64,000 nucleotides of DNA from NCBI RefSeq assembly GCF_000002075.1, contig NW_004797297.1:338411-402410 (forward strand). The letters are read 5' to 3'. Positions 1-11,664 of the stretch are shown here, piece by piece (the first letter of the stretch is position 1; the number at the start of each line of letters is the position of its first letter). The position numbers and the translations under genes are program-made. The stretch comes from Aplysia californica (lineage: Eukaryota; Mollusca; Gastropoda; Aplysiida; Aplysiidae). Below the pieces are notes generated by a model, which searched no databases, was not told the DNA's origin, and saw nothing but the letters and a program-made list of their open reading frames with translations.

Positions 1-361
1 TGGGGGGAGAAGAACCATGTCATAAGTATAAGACAAGAATCTTTACTTAAATCCCAGAAAAGAAGGGGAGTTTCAGTGGCTTTTAAAATTACTATTTTAT
101 TTTGATTTGACACCAATCGCAAAACAAAACAAAATCATTATTAGGACCTATATATCCATATAAAATAATTTTTATTCAGTGTTGTTGACAAATATAACTT
201 TGCTTAGAATACAATACTCTCGTTCACACATAGGTATCCATCTCCAACACAAATTCAAAGTAAGCACACGTGGGTTTCTTTTTCTATTCCTCAGTACATA
301 TACTTCGAAACTGTGCTGAGAAAGCTTTGCTACGATTTTCTTTTTAGTGTGTATCGAGAAG

Positions 362-364
<3 letters not shown>

Positions 365-408
<44 letters not shown>
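365..408 (+). repeat. (GA)n microsatellite
   Basis: Uninterrupted GA dinucleotides. Confidence 0.95.
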
Positions 409-411
<3 letters not shown>

Positions 412-541
412 GAACGATGTGGATAATTCAGACTCGACGAGTAGAAATATGTGGACCTTAAACTTCCGAATATTTGTCAGATTTGTAACAAACTGGGCTA
501 TATTGAAGGGCGGTCGAGAAATACCACTTTAAAAGCGAGTT

Positions 542-935
542 AGTTTTAGTTTTAGTAGAGGTTTGACAGAGAGTGCGGTGGCGGAGCTGTTAGTGCGCTT
601 GTCTCCGAAGCAGAAAGTCCGGGTTCAAGCCTCGGTTCGGACACAGATTTTTTCGCCCCCTGCCCACCCAGCAGTAATTGGTACCTGACTTCGAGTTGGG
701 GAAGTAAAGGCGGCGTGGAAAAGAGCTGGCCACCCTACCACAATACACGTATGCCGAAGGCCCAGGAAGTTGTCTCACTAACAAGGCAATCCCCAATGTC
801 CGGATCGGATGCGGGAACAACTTTACTTTTTAGAGGTTTTACGGCGCTCACAACGGCATAAGGTCATAAAAAGGTCTAGATGTTCGATAGGAAAGAAGAA
901 CCAAACCACACCAGAGCATCCTCCACCCATCCACA
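542..935 (-). mobile_element. Tail-sharing SINE (type A1), split by a second SINE
   Basis: Flanked by a perfect 13-bp duplication TTAAAAGCGAGTT (529-541 and 936-948). It carries the tail ACGGCGCTCACAAC (plus-strand view) and the end CATCCTCCACCC. Without the inserted SINE it is about 120 bp, so its interior is also shortened. Confidence 0.85.
565..830 (+). mobile_element. tRNA-headed SINE (family B) inside an A1 SINE
   Basis: The head has a pol III A box (TGGCGGAGCTG) and B box (GGGTTCAAGCCTC). It is flanked by TAGAGGTTT at 556-564 and 831-839, a 9-bp target duplication inside the older element. About 266 bp. Confidence 0.85.
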
Positions 936-1063
936 TTAAAAGCGAGTTTAATCAGAGCCAGTGGAGACTGTGCGTGTGGTGTAGCTTACTAGAACGAGTG
1001 ACGAATTCACTAATCAGTGAAAGGATGATGTGCGCCTCGAGGGAGAAGAGTGCGCGCGCGCGT

Positions 1064-1098
1064 ATGTGTGTGTGCGTGCGTGCGTGTGTGTGTGTGTG

Positions 1099-1131
<33 letters not shown>

Positions 1132-1195
1132 CTGTGCGTGTGTGTGTGAGTGTATGTGTGTGTGTGTGTGTGAGTGTGTAAGGGGGGGGGGGGGG
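1064..1195 (+). repeat. (TG)n microsatellite ending in a G-run
   Basis: TG repeats with a few CG and AG variants, then 14 G (1182-1195). The open frames here are repeat artefacts. Confidence 0.95.
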
Positions 1196-1387
1196 CAATG
1201 TGTCAACATGGCGGAGAAGAGATTCACTTCAGCTAAACATTGATTAGTGCATAATAAAAAATTGATACCTTTCTTATTGCAAGGGACAACCATGGGTAAT
1301 CGATACCATAAGGGGAATTGAGGAAGGTAGGCTACAACTGTGGGTCAAAACTTGCGATTGTCACTTCAGATGCTCGTACTACCACTA

Positions 1388-1572
1388 AGTTTAGTTTTAC
1401 GTTTAGTTAGAGTTTTACGGCATTTGCAACAGAAAAAGATCTTGAGCGCCAAGGGTTAGAAGTGATTACACGAGAGAAACATGCACAGAACAGAAGGAGA
1501 AGAGATATATAAACGAATATGTATATGTTTGATAGGAAAGGAGCAAAATACACCAGTGCACCCTTCAACTGC
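1388..1572 (-). mobile_element. A1 SINE, diverged copy
   Basis: Shares AGAGTTTTACGGCATTTGCAAC and, further on, ATGTTTGATAGGAAAGGAGC with other A1 copies. Diverged, with no clear target duplication. Confidence 0.65.
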
Positions 1573-1764
1573 TCGGATCCCCTACCATCGGGGAATACAT
1601 TATTTTATTTAACAATATATATTATAATATAATATATAACTGTAACGGTCGTGGCGTTAATTAATTATCGTCCTCAAGCAGTGGTGCCATTATAATATTT
1701 ACTTACAGTTTACAGTAGTATGCATTCGTTCCAGACTTTCCCGGAGTCAAAGAAAGTCTTCTTC

Positions 1765-2140
1765 TTCTTCTTCTATCCCGTGGTTGGGGCAACCGTGGGG
1801 GCACCACTGCATCTGAAAACCAGCTCTCGCCATTTATCTTTGTCCTCTGCTTTCCTCAGATTGTCACCCATCGTCTTCCTGTCCACTCTGTAATGTTGTC
1901 CTCCCACCTCCTTCTCTGCATTCTTCTCTTTCTCTTTCCTTGTACGGTTCCTTGTAGGATTGTTTTGGCAAATCCTGTGGATCTTGTGAATTATCCATAC
2001 CATTTAAATTTTCGTCTCTTCACTGTGGTCAGTAGATCTTCATGCTACCCGACTGCGTTGGTGATTCTGTTTTGTACCTCAACATTTGAAACATGGTCTT
2101 TGTACGAGATGTCAAGCAAAGAAAGTACCACTATTTAAAA
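1765..2140 (-). mobile_element. LINE ORF2 C-terminal fragment
   Basis: Minus-strand translation across frames gives pieces typical of the tail of non-LTR endonuclease/reverse-transcriptase proteins: LLTTVKRRKFKWYG, RSTGFAKTILQGTVQGKRKR, a GQ-type WED-like segment and EDKDKWRELV. It has stops and a frame change and is 5'-truncated, with an (AAG)-type tail at its 3' end (the CTT run at 1758-1775). Confidence 0.75.
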
Positions 2141-2410
2141 AATAAAATGTTCTCTCAAACACACATCCCCCTCAATCCACGAGGAATTAATTTTATAGAT
2201 GTCGCCACCGTACAAAACATTTCGTGTCCTTTTTTCAGAGTGAAGTATTGTATATGTAGCACATTCATTGCTCTTTCTTTCTCTGTACAGGGTGCGCCGC
2301 TCCCTCAATAAACAGTACATGTATCAATTATCAAGCACACAATAATAACAACATCATAGATGTCGTCACAGGCCATTCTCGGGCGGCTTTAAAAAAAAAA
2401 AAAAGATTAG

Positions 2411-2602
2411 TTTAGTTTTGGTAAGAGTTTTACGGCAGTTGCAACACAATAAGGTCATATCGATTTAAGTGCAGAAGAATATATCGTGTTACAAGAGAGT
2501 AACGTACGCAAAAAGAATGAGGAGAGACAAGGACGATAGATATTTGACTGGAAAGAAGGGGCAAACCACACAACCAGGGCACCCGCCAACCACCCTCTTT
2601 TT
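2411..2602 (-). mobile_element. A1 SINE with target duplication
   Basis: Flanked by AAAAGATTAG at 2401-2410 and 2603-2612. It carries the tail GTTTTACGGCAGTTGCAAC, the middle GTGTTACAAGAGAGTAACG and the end CCGCCAACCACCC. Confidence 0.8.
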
Positions 2603-3017
2603 AAAAGATTAGGCCTATATTTATAGAGAAGAGGATACTCTTATTGCAGTGCATAGTCATCTTCGACGGGATGCTGTGTAAGTGCTAGAAAGGAAGACCG
2701 GTTGCTCAGTGAGTAGACATATGATGAGTCAAAGCGATGTTTACAGTAGACAGTAAGATAAAAGGCCACTATTAGCCAGGCTGTAGTTGTCCAAGTTCAA
2801 CATCCTACTACTACTAGACAAGAAAAACGTAAATTAAAATAAAGGCGGAGTACTTGATCCGTCGGTAGGACTCTGGACTGAGAAGAAATATTCTAGTACT
2901 AGTAGGCACCAACACCCCCCCCCCCCCCAAAAAAAAAAAGATTTAAAAAAAGATAAAATAAAATAAAAAAAACCAAAAAACAATTATGACACTGTTCAGA
3001 TTTCAACCTCCGACTTA

Positions 3018-3150
3018 TGTTTTAGTAAGAGTTTTACGGCACTAGCAACACAATAAGATCATATATAAGTACCGAAGATTAGAGGTGTTACAAGAGAGTA
3101 ACAAACAGAAAAAAGAAGGAGGGGAGATCTGTGCAATAGTAACTGACCGT
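3018..3150 (-). mobile_element. A1 SINE, partial
   Basis: Tail AGTTTTACGGCACTAGCAAC and middle GAGGTGTTACAAGAGAGTAA are present. The usual head end is missing. Confidence 0.65.
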
Positions 3151-3202
3151 GAAGAGAGCGGCAGTTAAGAACGTCAAGGTCCGACTTTTTACATTCTTTT
3201 TT

Positions 3203-3325
3203 AAATTCAGTTTTAGAAAGAATTTTAAAGTTTTTGCAGCATAGGTAACAAAGGATCAAAGACAATAGTAGGTGTTACTAGAGAGTAACTTGCAAAGAAA
3301 ATTAGAAAGGGAGAGATAAGGTACA
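3203..3325 (-). mobile_element. A1 SINE, partial and diverged
   Basis: Recognisable by TTCAGTTTTAGAAAGA, GGTGTTACTAGAGAGTAAC and GGGAGAGATAAGG in A1 order. Confidence 0.5.
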
Positions 3326-3704
3326 AAGTGATACATGTATTTCCTTAGGCTGATCACGAAGCCGTGATCCTTCGGTTCACCACTGCAAGCTTTTACTTTT
3401 AGAGACAATGTTACCCGAGTTTACTTTTACTAAATTTAAAATGTTTAACACCTCAACACGCACTTTTGTATAATTTAAGAGGCTGGTTGCTCCGACCCTA
3501 CCTGTGAAGATCTACAGGGGCAGAGTGGGATACAGCATCCTGGCAGACTCGAGGAGGTATTCAATAAATTAAGTTCACCACTGGGAATCACACTCAGGTC
3601 TTCCTGCAACGCCATAGAGTTTAAGCATTCCATCACAGATGCCATTGCCAAGGGTTATGGGGCAGTCTATGGCAAGTAGGCACAGATGCTTTGCCAGAAA
3701 CTAG

Positions 3705-3878
3705 TTTTAGTAGAGGTTTTACAGCGCTCGCAACTGCATAAGGTCATATGAGCGCCAGAAGATTAGAGGTGTTACAAGGGAGTAACAAACATAAAAAAGC
3801 ACAAGGGGAGATAAGGACGATAGATGTTTGATAGGAAAGAAGGAGCAAACCACACCAGACAACCCGCCAACCACCCAC
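3705..3878 (-). mobile_element. A1 SINE, full length (174 bp)
   Basis: Perfect 11-bp target duplication CCAGAAACTAG at 3694-3704 and 3879-3889. It defines the family ends: CTAAAAC-type tail on one side and TGGGTGGTTGGCGGG on the other (minus strand). Confidence 0.88.
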
Positions 3879-4186
3879 CCAGAAACTAGATAAGATGACA
3901 TAAACACTGAAAAGAAGTAAAGTAAAGAAACAAAAGAAACGGGAACACATAATAAGAAAACTCATCATCCAGATGTGGATGCAGAGTAGTGTGGGTAAAA
4001 TAAAGAGAAACACTCAGGTAGTCATTTAATGCTGAGTAACATTAAAACACACACTGAAAAATAAAGCAGAAAAAAAAGAAGAGAATGGTCAGCGGCTTCA
4101 TGACACATGGTGGGAAGTAAATTCTGAAGTTCAAATCATAGAATCACAGACACATTTGAATCAATCATTTCTTTTTTTTCCATTCA

Positions 4187-4196
4187 TTTATTTATT
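4187..4196 (-). terminator. Overlapping AATAAA polyadenylation signals
   Basis: The minus strand reads AATAAATAAA, followed within about 15 bases by an A-run. It lies at the border between repeat-poor and SINE-rich DNA and is the best candidate for the AP1G1 mRNA end. Confidence 0.35.
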
Positions 4197-7100
4197 TAAT
4201 TTCCTCTGTATGTTTATCTTAAATTACACAAGTGAAGACATGATATACATACCATGAAACTTACAGGTACATAACCAACTGAACAAACATAATGCAAGTT
4301 TACATGTTGGAAAAACTCTCACTGTACAGCTGACAAATGGCATTGCTAAATTCATGAATGTGAAATGTACATCAAATCAGGATTTGTGGATTTTGAGTGA
4401 CATGTCACCATGCCACTGTGACAACACCACTGACAGTATTGCAAAGTCCTCACAGGGACCAAACATGCTGTCACTCTAACACAGGCCACTTTTCTCTTAC
4501 CGCCAGGACGTAGGCAGATGACAGCCAGCAAAGGGTTGATAAACTTTCTTCATTTTCTCCCACTCACAACTGTGAATTACATTCCAAAGTAACATCCCAT
4601 TGCCCAAGCTTGCCATTCTCCAGTCACCACAGCTGACAGTACAGAGACCACCAGAAGTGATTTCCTGTGTTAGAGCGCAGAATTTGGTGAGAATAGGCGG
4701 TGGCCCACAGTCACAGCTACACACAAACAAAGACGTGGGGGCTCAGCCCTGCCACAAGGGCACTGTGTACTGCAGCAAGGAGACAAAAAGAAACAAAACT
4801 GACAACATGGATACACAAGACTGCATTTGCAAAACATTTCTGAATGTCACGGATGTCAATGCCTTCACCACAGAAAGCTGCATCAGACATTAAGATATGT
4901 GACATTTCAATTTGATTTCCTCTTCAGTAAAGAACATCTTGGGGTTGGGCCTATCATTGCACAAAATTTTGAATCATGGTAATTAAAATCAAACATATGT
5001 TCAAATGATGTTACATTTTTAAAGACAAACTTTGTTACATTTGCCATCTTTACACTTTAATGACCCCATTGGCAGAGATATCTGGAAACTTCTTTACATA
5101 AATTCAGATGACAAAGAAAGATGTCAAGCTGGAGTACGTATATTATGTTACAAAAGAAAATAATACAACATAGGTTAAGTGGACTAAGATTTTGACATGA
5201 GTTTCAGAAAGCAAAATTCAAAGGTTTACCAAAGCAATTGGTTTCTAAAAGAAGACGAACCAAGTCCATATGCAACGCTTGTCTTTGGCTATGAAAGGAG
5301 GAACAAATCACACCTTGTATAAATTTTACTGGTTTGATTTTAAAGATTAGAAAGTAAAACTTGTTTTGTTTGTTGGGAATTTTAAAAATACATTTTTATG
5401 CAATCAAAACAGTAACTGGGCAATTCTGAAATACCGTAATAACCAAAGTCATACCATGGACTATATATCTGATACACCATAACACAGTAAATCCTCCACC
5501 CAAGGGAGACTGCAGACAGTTAGAAAAATATAGGAGGGGAGAGAAGTGGGTGTACAGGCACAATACTAAGCACATATCACTTGCACAGACAATGACGATG
5601 GTACATCGGACATATACAAAAAGACAAGGATGTTCATATGGATGAGCACAATTGATGTCTCAACACTTCACCTATAGACTGAACCCCAAATGCTAACTCT
5701 GCTCCACATACAGCAACAGAATATGTACAATAACAAAAGTCACACAAAGTCACAGTACATTTTATCAGAGGAAAACAAATAGTTGTTAAAATTTCTATTG
5801 ACCAAAGCAATAATAATGACAAGGAAACAGAAATCCCCTTCATTGTAGACCTGTGGGCGCGTTCATTTGTTGTTTTGGATTCCAGATATGTCTTTACAGA
5901 GCAGTCAATACAGAAAGCATATCGACCTAAAATGGCGCCAAATTTTTATAGAAACAACCCCATATCTATTTGCAATATTTCACATCACCTTGGCTACTGG
6001 TTACTTTCTCAACTAATTTAAAATTTTGTGTAGGACAATTTAGTATCCGCCACCACCATTGCATTAAGTTAAAGCATAGACCTGTTTCCCAATGGCAACA
6101 AAACTAAAGCTATAGCAAAAACAGCTCTACAGTCTGTTTGCACCTGTTCTGATTTAATTCCATAGCCCTTAGAGTAGAAGCTGGAATTGCAGAGCAGCCG
6201 AGTATTAGAAAAGATATCAGTCAAACCCCTGAAAGAAATCGGTGGTATCAGACACTATGTGCAAGGGAAACTAAATTCTGAGTACAGAAAGGTTATATTT
6301 CAGCATGCAATGTTTTGTCCCCAAATATATAGATATGTTCACTCCTCTATGAACACAGTGAAAATCAAATGATGATTTAAAAAAAGAATATCAAATTGGA
6401 TATTAAAGAAAAGCATAAACACAATCCATGAACAAAGAGGTGTTTCTTCACTGCATTGCTTATTCTGCCCAAATATGACCGTAAATATTCAACACCTCAA
6501 CTCAAGCGGAAGTAAATGAATATAGTGATATAGCTTGCATGTAAAAGAGGAAACTTGTGCACTAAAGGAGAAATAGTTTTGCTGATTAGTCCTCCCATGC
6601 ACCCAGGTTTATCAATTGGTGAGCATCTGTGAATAATTTAATAGGAATATAATCTACTGTACAATAACACGTCCAAGCCCAAATACTCATTCATTTAACC
6701 CTCAACATTCACAAGATCTTTCAAAACGATGTAAGAACTTCCACATGTTCATCCAACCATCAACATTCACACAACACTCAAGAGACCTATCCAACAGTCA
6801 CAAGACATGTCACACATTGACCATTCACATACAGGCTTCATGAGGTCTTCAGTAAGCTGACACTCACCATTCTTCCTGAAGAAAAAACCCCAACAAAAAA
6901 CCTCCACGACTGAACACAGCAATCTACTAGTTTTCCAAAAAGACAGCCCACTTTTCTGAACAGCAAAACCTGTCGCAGGAATATTTCTTTTTAACTAGAA
7001 TTCCCAGCACCACAGTCCTGACAATGTCTATTTCAAGCAGAAGGAAGAGAGATTTGTTTGACAAATATATCAATACAAAAAATCTGACTGATCTATACCA

Positions 7101-10100
7101 TAGACAAGAAAGGAATGTTTACTCACCACAAGAGTGAGATAATCCTTTCACACTGCTACAGAAGAGCTGAACTGGGGCCATTTGGGAAAGCGCATGATAA
7201 TAATTGTAACACCGACTACCACCCTCAAAGTCACAATGATCACAACCAATTATAGTACAACTTGAACACAGGTTGGAGGCTTTGTTCCATTTTTTAAAAA
7301 CACCTAAGTATGGTTGGTTTTCTCCTGCAGAAGGGGGAAAAAACAACGAGCAAAGAAGAAAGTTTTTGAGAACACCACACATCCCTAGCTACATAATTCA
7401 GTCCATTTCTGAGCCAGGATCCCTTGACCCTGTCAGTCAGGGTCAACTGCGACTACTTCGGTAATACCTTAGAGAAAGATGAAGGTTCTCAGTAAAATAT
7501 CCTTCCCAAAATGGAACCAAACTAACATCCTGCGTGAGTATGGTGAAGAGCCAAACAATTTCACCATAGATTCTGGTAACAAAAAGAGGTGAACTGTTGG
7601 AATCCAACTCCCAGGCTTTCTATACATTCCTATTGGAGAGCCAAAGACTGGCCGGAGCAAGAAAGTGAAAGGGGGGTATTAAAATAAAACATCTTCCCAA
7701 AACCAGACACAAAAAAAGCCTGTTTCTTGTTGCATAAATTATAAAAACATCTACATAAACCAAGAAAGAAGTCTTAATATATTTAGCCATAACTACAACT
7801 ATAGAAGCATAGATTCACTGATTAATTCAAGCACAAAAAAGTTTCCATTCGCCAACCTATTCCACTTAGAATGACCTATGAATACTGACCAGATAATGCA
7901 ATATAAAATTAAGAAAAACATGAGACATATCAGACAAGGTCTGACAAATTCACATCCTAATATCACACGGTTGCTCCATAACTAGAGCAAAATGTGAAAC
8001 TTCTCAATATTAAAACATAACATCCGACCAATTATGTAGCCCGTACGCAGTTAAAGAAAAACCGAAATGCCTGTCTCAGATTTATGCACTTTGAAAATGG
8101 CTGCACTTTAAAAAATAGTAGAATTGAAGTGTATACATAATGAAAAGCAATGAAAAACAAAGATACAAAGAACTGATATTTAAAGTTAAATTGTATTGAA
8201 ACCTTTATATAGTCAATAACAAAACATGATTCAGTGAAGTACGACAAGATTTCATTTGTAATTAGAAGAAAATGGGCACTGCCAAGCAACTTAATGAAGA
8301 AGAATAATATGGTTCTGACAAGAATTCCACCCAGTCTAAAGGTGTACCTTGTTCTGCTCTTACTTTGATCAACGAGTAGATCTTATGAAGCTAAATGAGC
8401 CTACAGCTGAAACAAAAAAGTGAACATAATTGTATAGTGGGACAAAGTGCTTGGGATGGAGCAACGTAGCAACAGCTGCCTTAGCCAGCAGGTCTCACAC
8501 TGCTGCACAAGCACGACCAGGCTCTGCACACCAGAGTATTGTTGTAATGCCCAAGCATTTGAAACAAAATCATGTCATTATGAAATGCAGAGTGGGAAAG
8601 AAACTAAAGCAACTCTCTCATTTTGATATAATACCAGCACACACTTTAGAATCACTTTTCAACACTTACAGATTCGTTGACATTTGCGTTGACTATTTTC
8701 AAATATAGTTAAGGGGAATTACTAAATTGAAATCTTTCACTTATTTTTTCATGAAAATATTTATATATACAGACTTTAACATTTTTCTTTCCAATTAAAA
8801 GACATACAATACACACTACATACAAGCGCACAGAACACAGCCTAGAAACTAAAGAATCAGATCACGAAGCTAAGAAGACCTAGTCTCTACTGATGACCAA
8901 TGCATGAAAAGCTTTAATTTCAAAACCTGTTTTGACCTTCCACTTAGCTAAGTCTCCAAACCGTACTATGAATGGTAAGCATAAAAGAGCTGTTATCATT
9001 CATACTCAAGTTTTGAATCTAGCATCTGAAAACTGGACAAGATTACAATAGCAGGATGGCATCTCTGCCACCATAAAAATTATGCTTTATAAAACTATCC
9101 TACACAAAGTGGAGGAAACAATCCAATCATATGAAGGCCATAGCAAAGCACATTTCAAACTGACAACTATTCAAGGCAGCAGCAATGAAGTGATATGAAC
9201 AACTTCTCTCAAATAAACTGTTTTGTTCAGTACTGTTCCCAACATTTTTTTTTTATCTGCCTCTCGTTATTGATTTAGCTACTAATTTCAAGAAATATGT
9301 ATTCCCACCTTTGGAAAGGAGTTTTTGTCAAATTATACCGCTAGATCACAAAGATTCTACCCTAGAGTGCCAAACAACAAAAAATAATCTGGCTGCACAA
9401 TAACTGTGTACCACCATTGATTCAGAAAGTCCCTGACACGCTGTCTCTGTCTGATGGAAACAGAGTTCACAGGAGGCCTACAACCTACTCCAATAAATCG
9501 GAACTTCTAGCCAACAGTAGCTCTCTTACTGACACAACTAACAGTAATATCCCAGTTCTAGATAAAAATATTGTCAGGCTATTAAACAGTGTCATATAAT
9601 GGTCCTACTCCGGCCGAATAAGAAATGATTCAGTGGTACAGCATTCTAAATAATTGTCGGCTGTTAGAATTACTACACAGGTATCCAATGCTACACTACT
9701 GCCCACTCTACAGTGTTCTATACCATCAGATGAAATAATGGAGTTTTTTTCAAAGGAAAAATTCTACTTACATAGTACATTCAACCAACAACACAATAGT
9801 ACAAGAACGAATGTACTGAAAATGCAATCCTTACAAAAAACCCCCCCCACCTCAAAACAGATAACAGACATAACAACTGATGAAAAAAATAATCATGATT
9901 CAGACAAATGTTAAATCAAAAATTGAAAACAGATAAACACTCTCACGCATATCACAACTTTGAGAGGACACTTGATGTTCATTGCACAAAAACAAGAAAA
10001 GCCAATACAAGAACAGTTTATGAGAATCAACTCATTAATTAGCTTTACAAAGTGGAATGCACAAGACTGAAGTGACAGCTATCAGACATACCAATAGCAG

Positions 10101-10121
10101 GGCCTAAAGAGATAGATAGAG

Positions 10122-10148
10122 AGAGGGGAAGAGGGAGGGGGGGGGGGG

Positions 10149-10218
<70 letters not shown>
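10122..10218 (+). repeat. G-run and (GA)n microsatellite
   Basis: GAGG-rich start, a G-run (10137-10149), then about 33 GA units. It lies in the candidate AP1G1 3' UTR. Confidence 0.95.
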
Positions 10219-10221
<3 letters not shown>

Positions 10222-10402
10222 ACATCTTCATAATACTGCCAGGACACAGCACAAGAAGACTAGGACTGGATGCATGCACCAGAGGTTAACAAAAGAAACT
10301 CCGGACCTTTACATTTGATTCTAGACAAGACAGCATACTACAAATTAAACTCAACAACACAGCAAACAGTTTGCATGGATTAATCTAAAGACTAACAACA
10401 GT

Positions 10403-10448
10403 GTTTAGTTCAGTTTTAGTAGAGGTTTTACGGCGCTCGCAACTGCAT
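10403..10448 (-). mobile_element. SINE tail fragment
   Basis: Only TTTTAGTAGAGGTTTTACGG and CGCTCGCAACTGCAT remain, the shared 3' tail of the A families. Confidence 0.65.
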
Positions 10449-11562
10449 GAGTAAAAACGGTGTTCACTGAAGTGGTGGTTAACAAAAGTGAATCAGCACG
10501 ATAACAGCCACAGTTTGCCACGAACAGATTAGGATAACAACACATAAGAAAAGAAGCTCCCGTTACCCGTCCGCGTTGTACATGAGGAAGGATCAAGGAA
10601 GTAGAAGGCTATACCCAAAACATGGTCCTGCTGAGGAATTTTACATCTCTTTGAATAACAAATTATTGCAAGTAGTGGCGATTGATTCATGTTTAATATC
10701 TACATACAAGAAAATTTCAATAGAGAGGAAGGACTTTGTATCCAAAGGCACACCCGCAGGCCTTGTGAGCATACCCAAAACTATCAAGCCCGTCAATATC
10801 TGATCCGTCCATGAGAAGAAAACATCCTCCCTTCCAGTGACAAGCTACTTTTGAGTTTAGACCTGCAAAAGCATTCACTAGTTGAGGGAAGACGGAAAGG
10901 CTGTCAAAAACGGTGCTCAAACAGCAGCCTTTAGCGATGTATGGAGTGTTGAGCAAGAATGCGTTTCAGTGCTTGATCAAACATAAAAAGCTGCTCTACA
11001 GTCAATGACAACTGTTGTTCTTCTTTGTTCTTTCTACAATTTCCAACTCTTCTGTACTTTGAGGCTTTTCTTGGATGAGAAACAAAATGTACTGTCCCAA
11101 GAGTTACAAATGTAATGTAAGAAGGGGCCAGAGGGATAAATAAGCAAGTACAAATAAATTACAGCATTATAACAAAAACATAGCCATAAACTCAATGCGG
11201 ATGAGGAAATACATGAGAATGGAAAGCCTCAACAGAGCCTGAGACCACAGGCATAGTATAACCTCTCTTTGCATCATCACATAGCAAAAATAAACAACAA
11301 CCCAACAAATAAGATAAGAACCAAATATCACTCCACACTCATGACCTCATAGCCACAGTCCTCACTCAGGCACGCACACCTTTTTTTTGTCCATACTCGC
11401 CGCTAGCACACCAAAGCACAACAACTTCCACTCGCACAGTTCTTCCTCACATTCACTCCAGTCAGTAACCACAACATCATCACTCAGTGTCAGACGTCGA
11501 AACCAGTCTCACACAGCCCATAAATCTCATCTCTCTCTCCTACAGCGAACAGGAACCGATCG

Positions 11563-11664
11563 TTATTGCCACAGCTCTGCTGGGAATGTGTTGACCTCTC
11601 CCATCTCGTCCACTGTTGCTCCATTGTGGCTGTAACTGATCTTCAAACGCATGCGAATGGCTTG
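11563..11664 (-). CDS. AP1G1: AP1G1 coding exon 22 (residues 804-836 and stop)
   Basis: Encodes [20 protein letters not shown] and [13 protein letters not shown], then TAA. Other gamma-1 ears end NNFPPQSWQ, so the C-terminus is intact. Confidence 0.97.
   Translation of the reverse strand, partial: QAIRMRLKISYSHNGATVDEMGEVNTFPAELWQ

Larger units (their letters stand above)
4170..11562 (-). other. AP1G1: Candidate long AP1G1 3' UTR
   Basis: I found no exon-like coding segment in these 7.4 kb and almost no dispersed repeats: one GA microsatellite and one SINE tail scrap. I saw no canonical AATAAA on the minus strand between the AP1G1 stop and the overlapping pair at 4187-4196. SINE density rises sharply just beyond. 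This fits a long 3' UTR. An earlier non-canonical signal, or plain intergenic DNA, is also possible. Confidence 0.35.

Noticed and set aside
809-1293. Open frames of 110-144 codons on both strands
   Set aside because: They run through the TG microsatellite and G-run; repeats of His/Thr or Cys/Val are artefacts.
3719-4013. Hydrophobic frames such as [11 protein letters not shown] seen at several places
   Set aside because: The same peptide recurs at 3.1, 3.8, 17.5 and 32.4 kb because it is the A1 SINE read in one frame; it is not a protein family.
10576-10956. Overlapping open frames on both strands (75 and 79 codons)
   Set aside because: No recognisable domain, splice-ready ends or Kozak context; the region is likely AP1G1 3' UTR.
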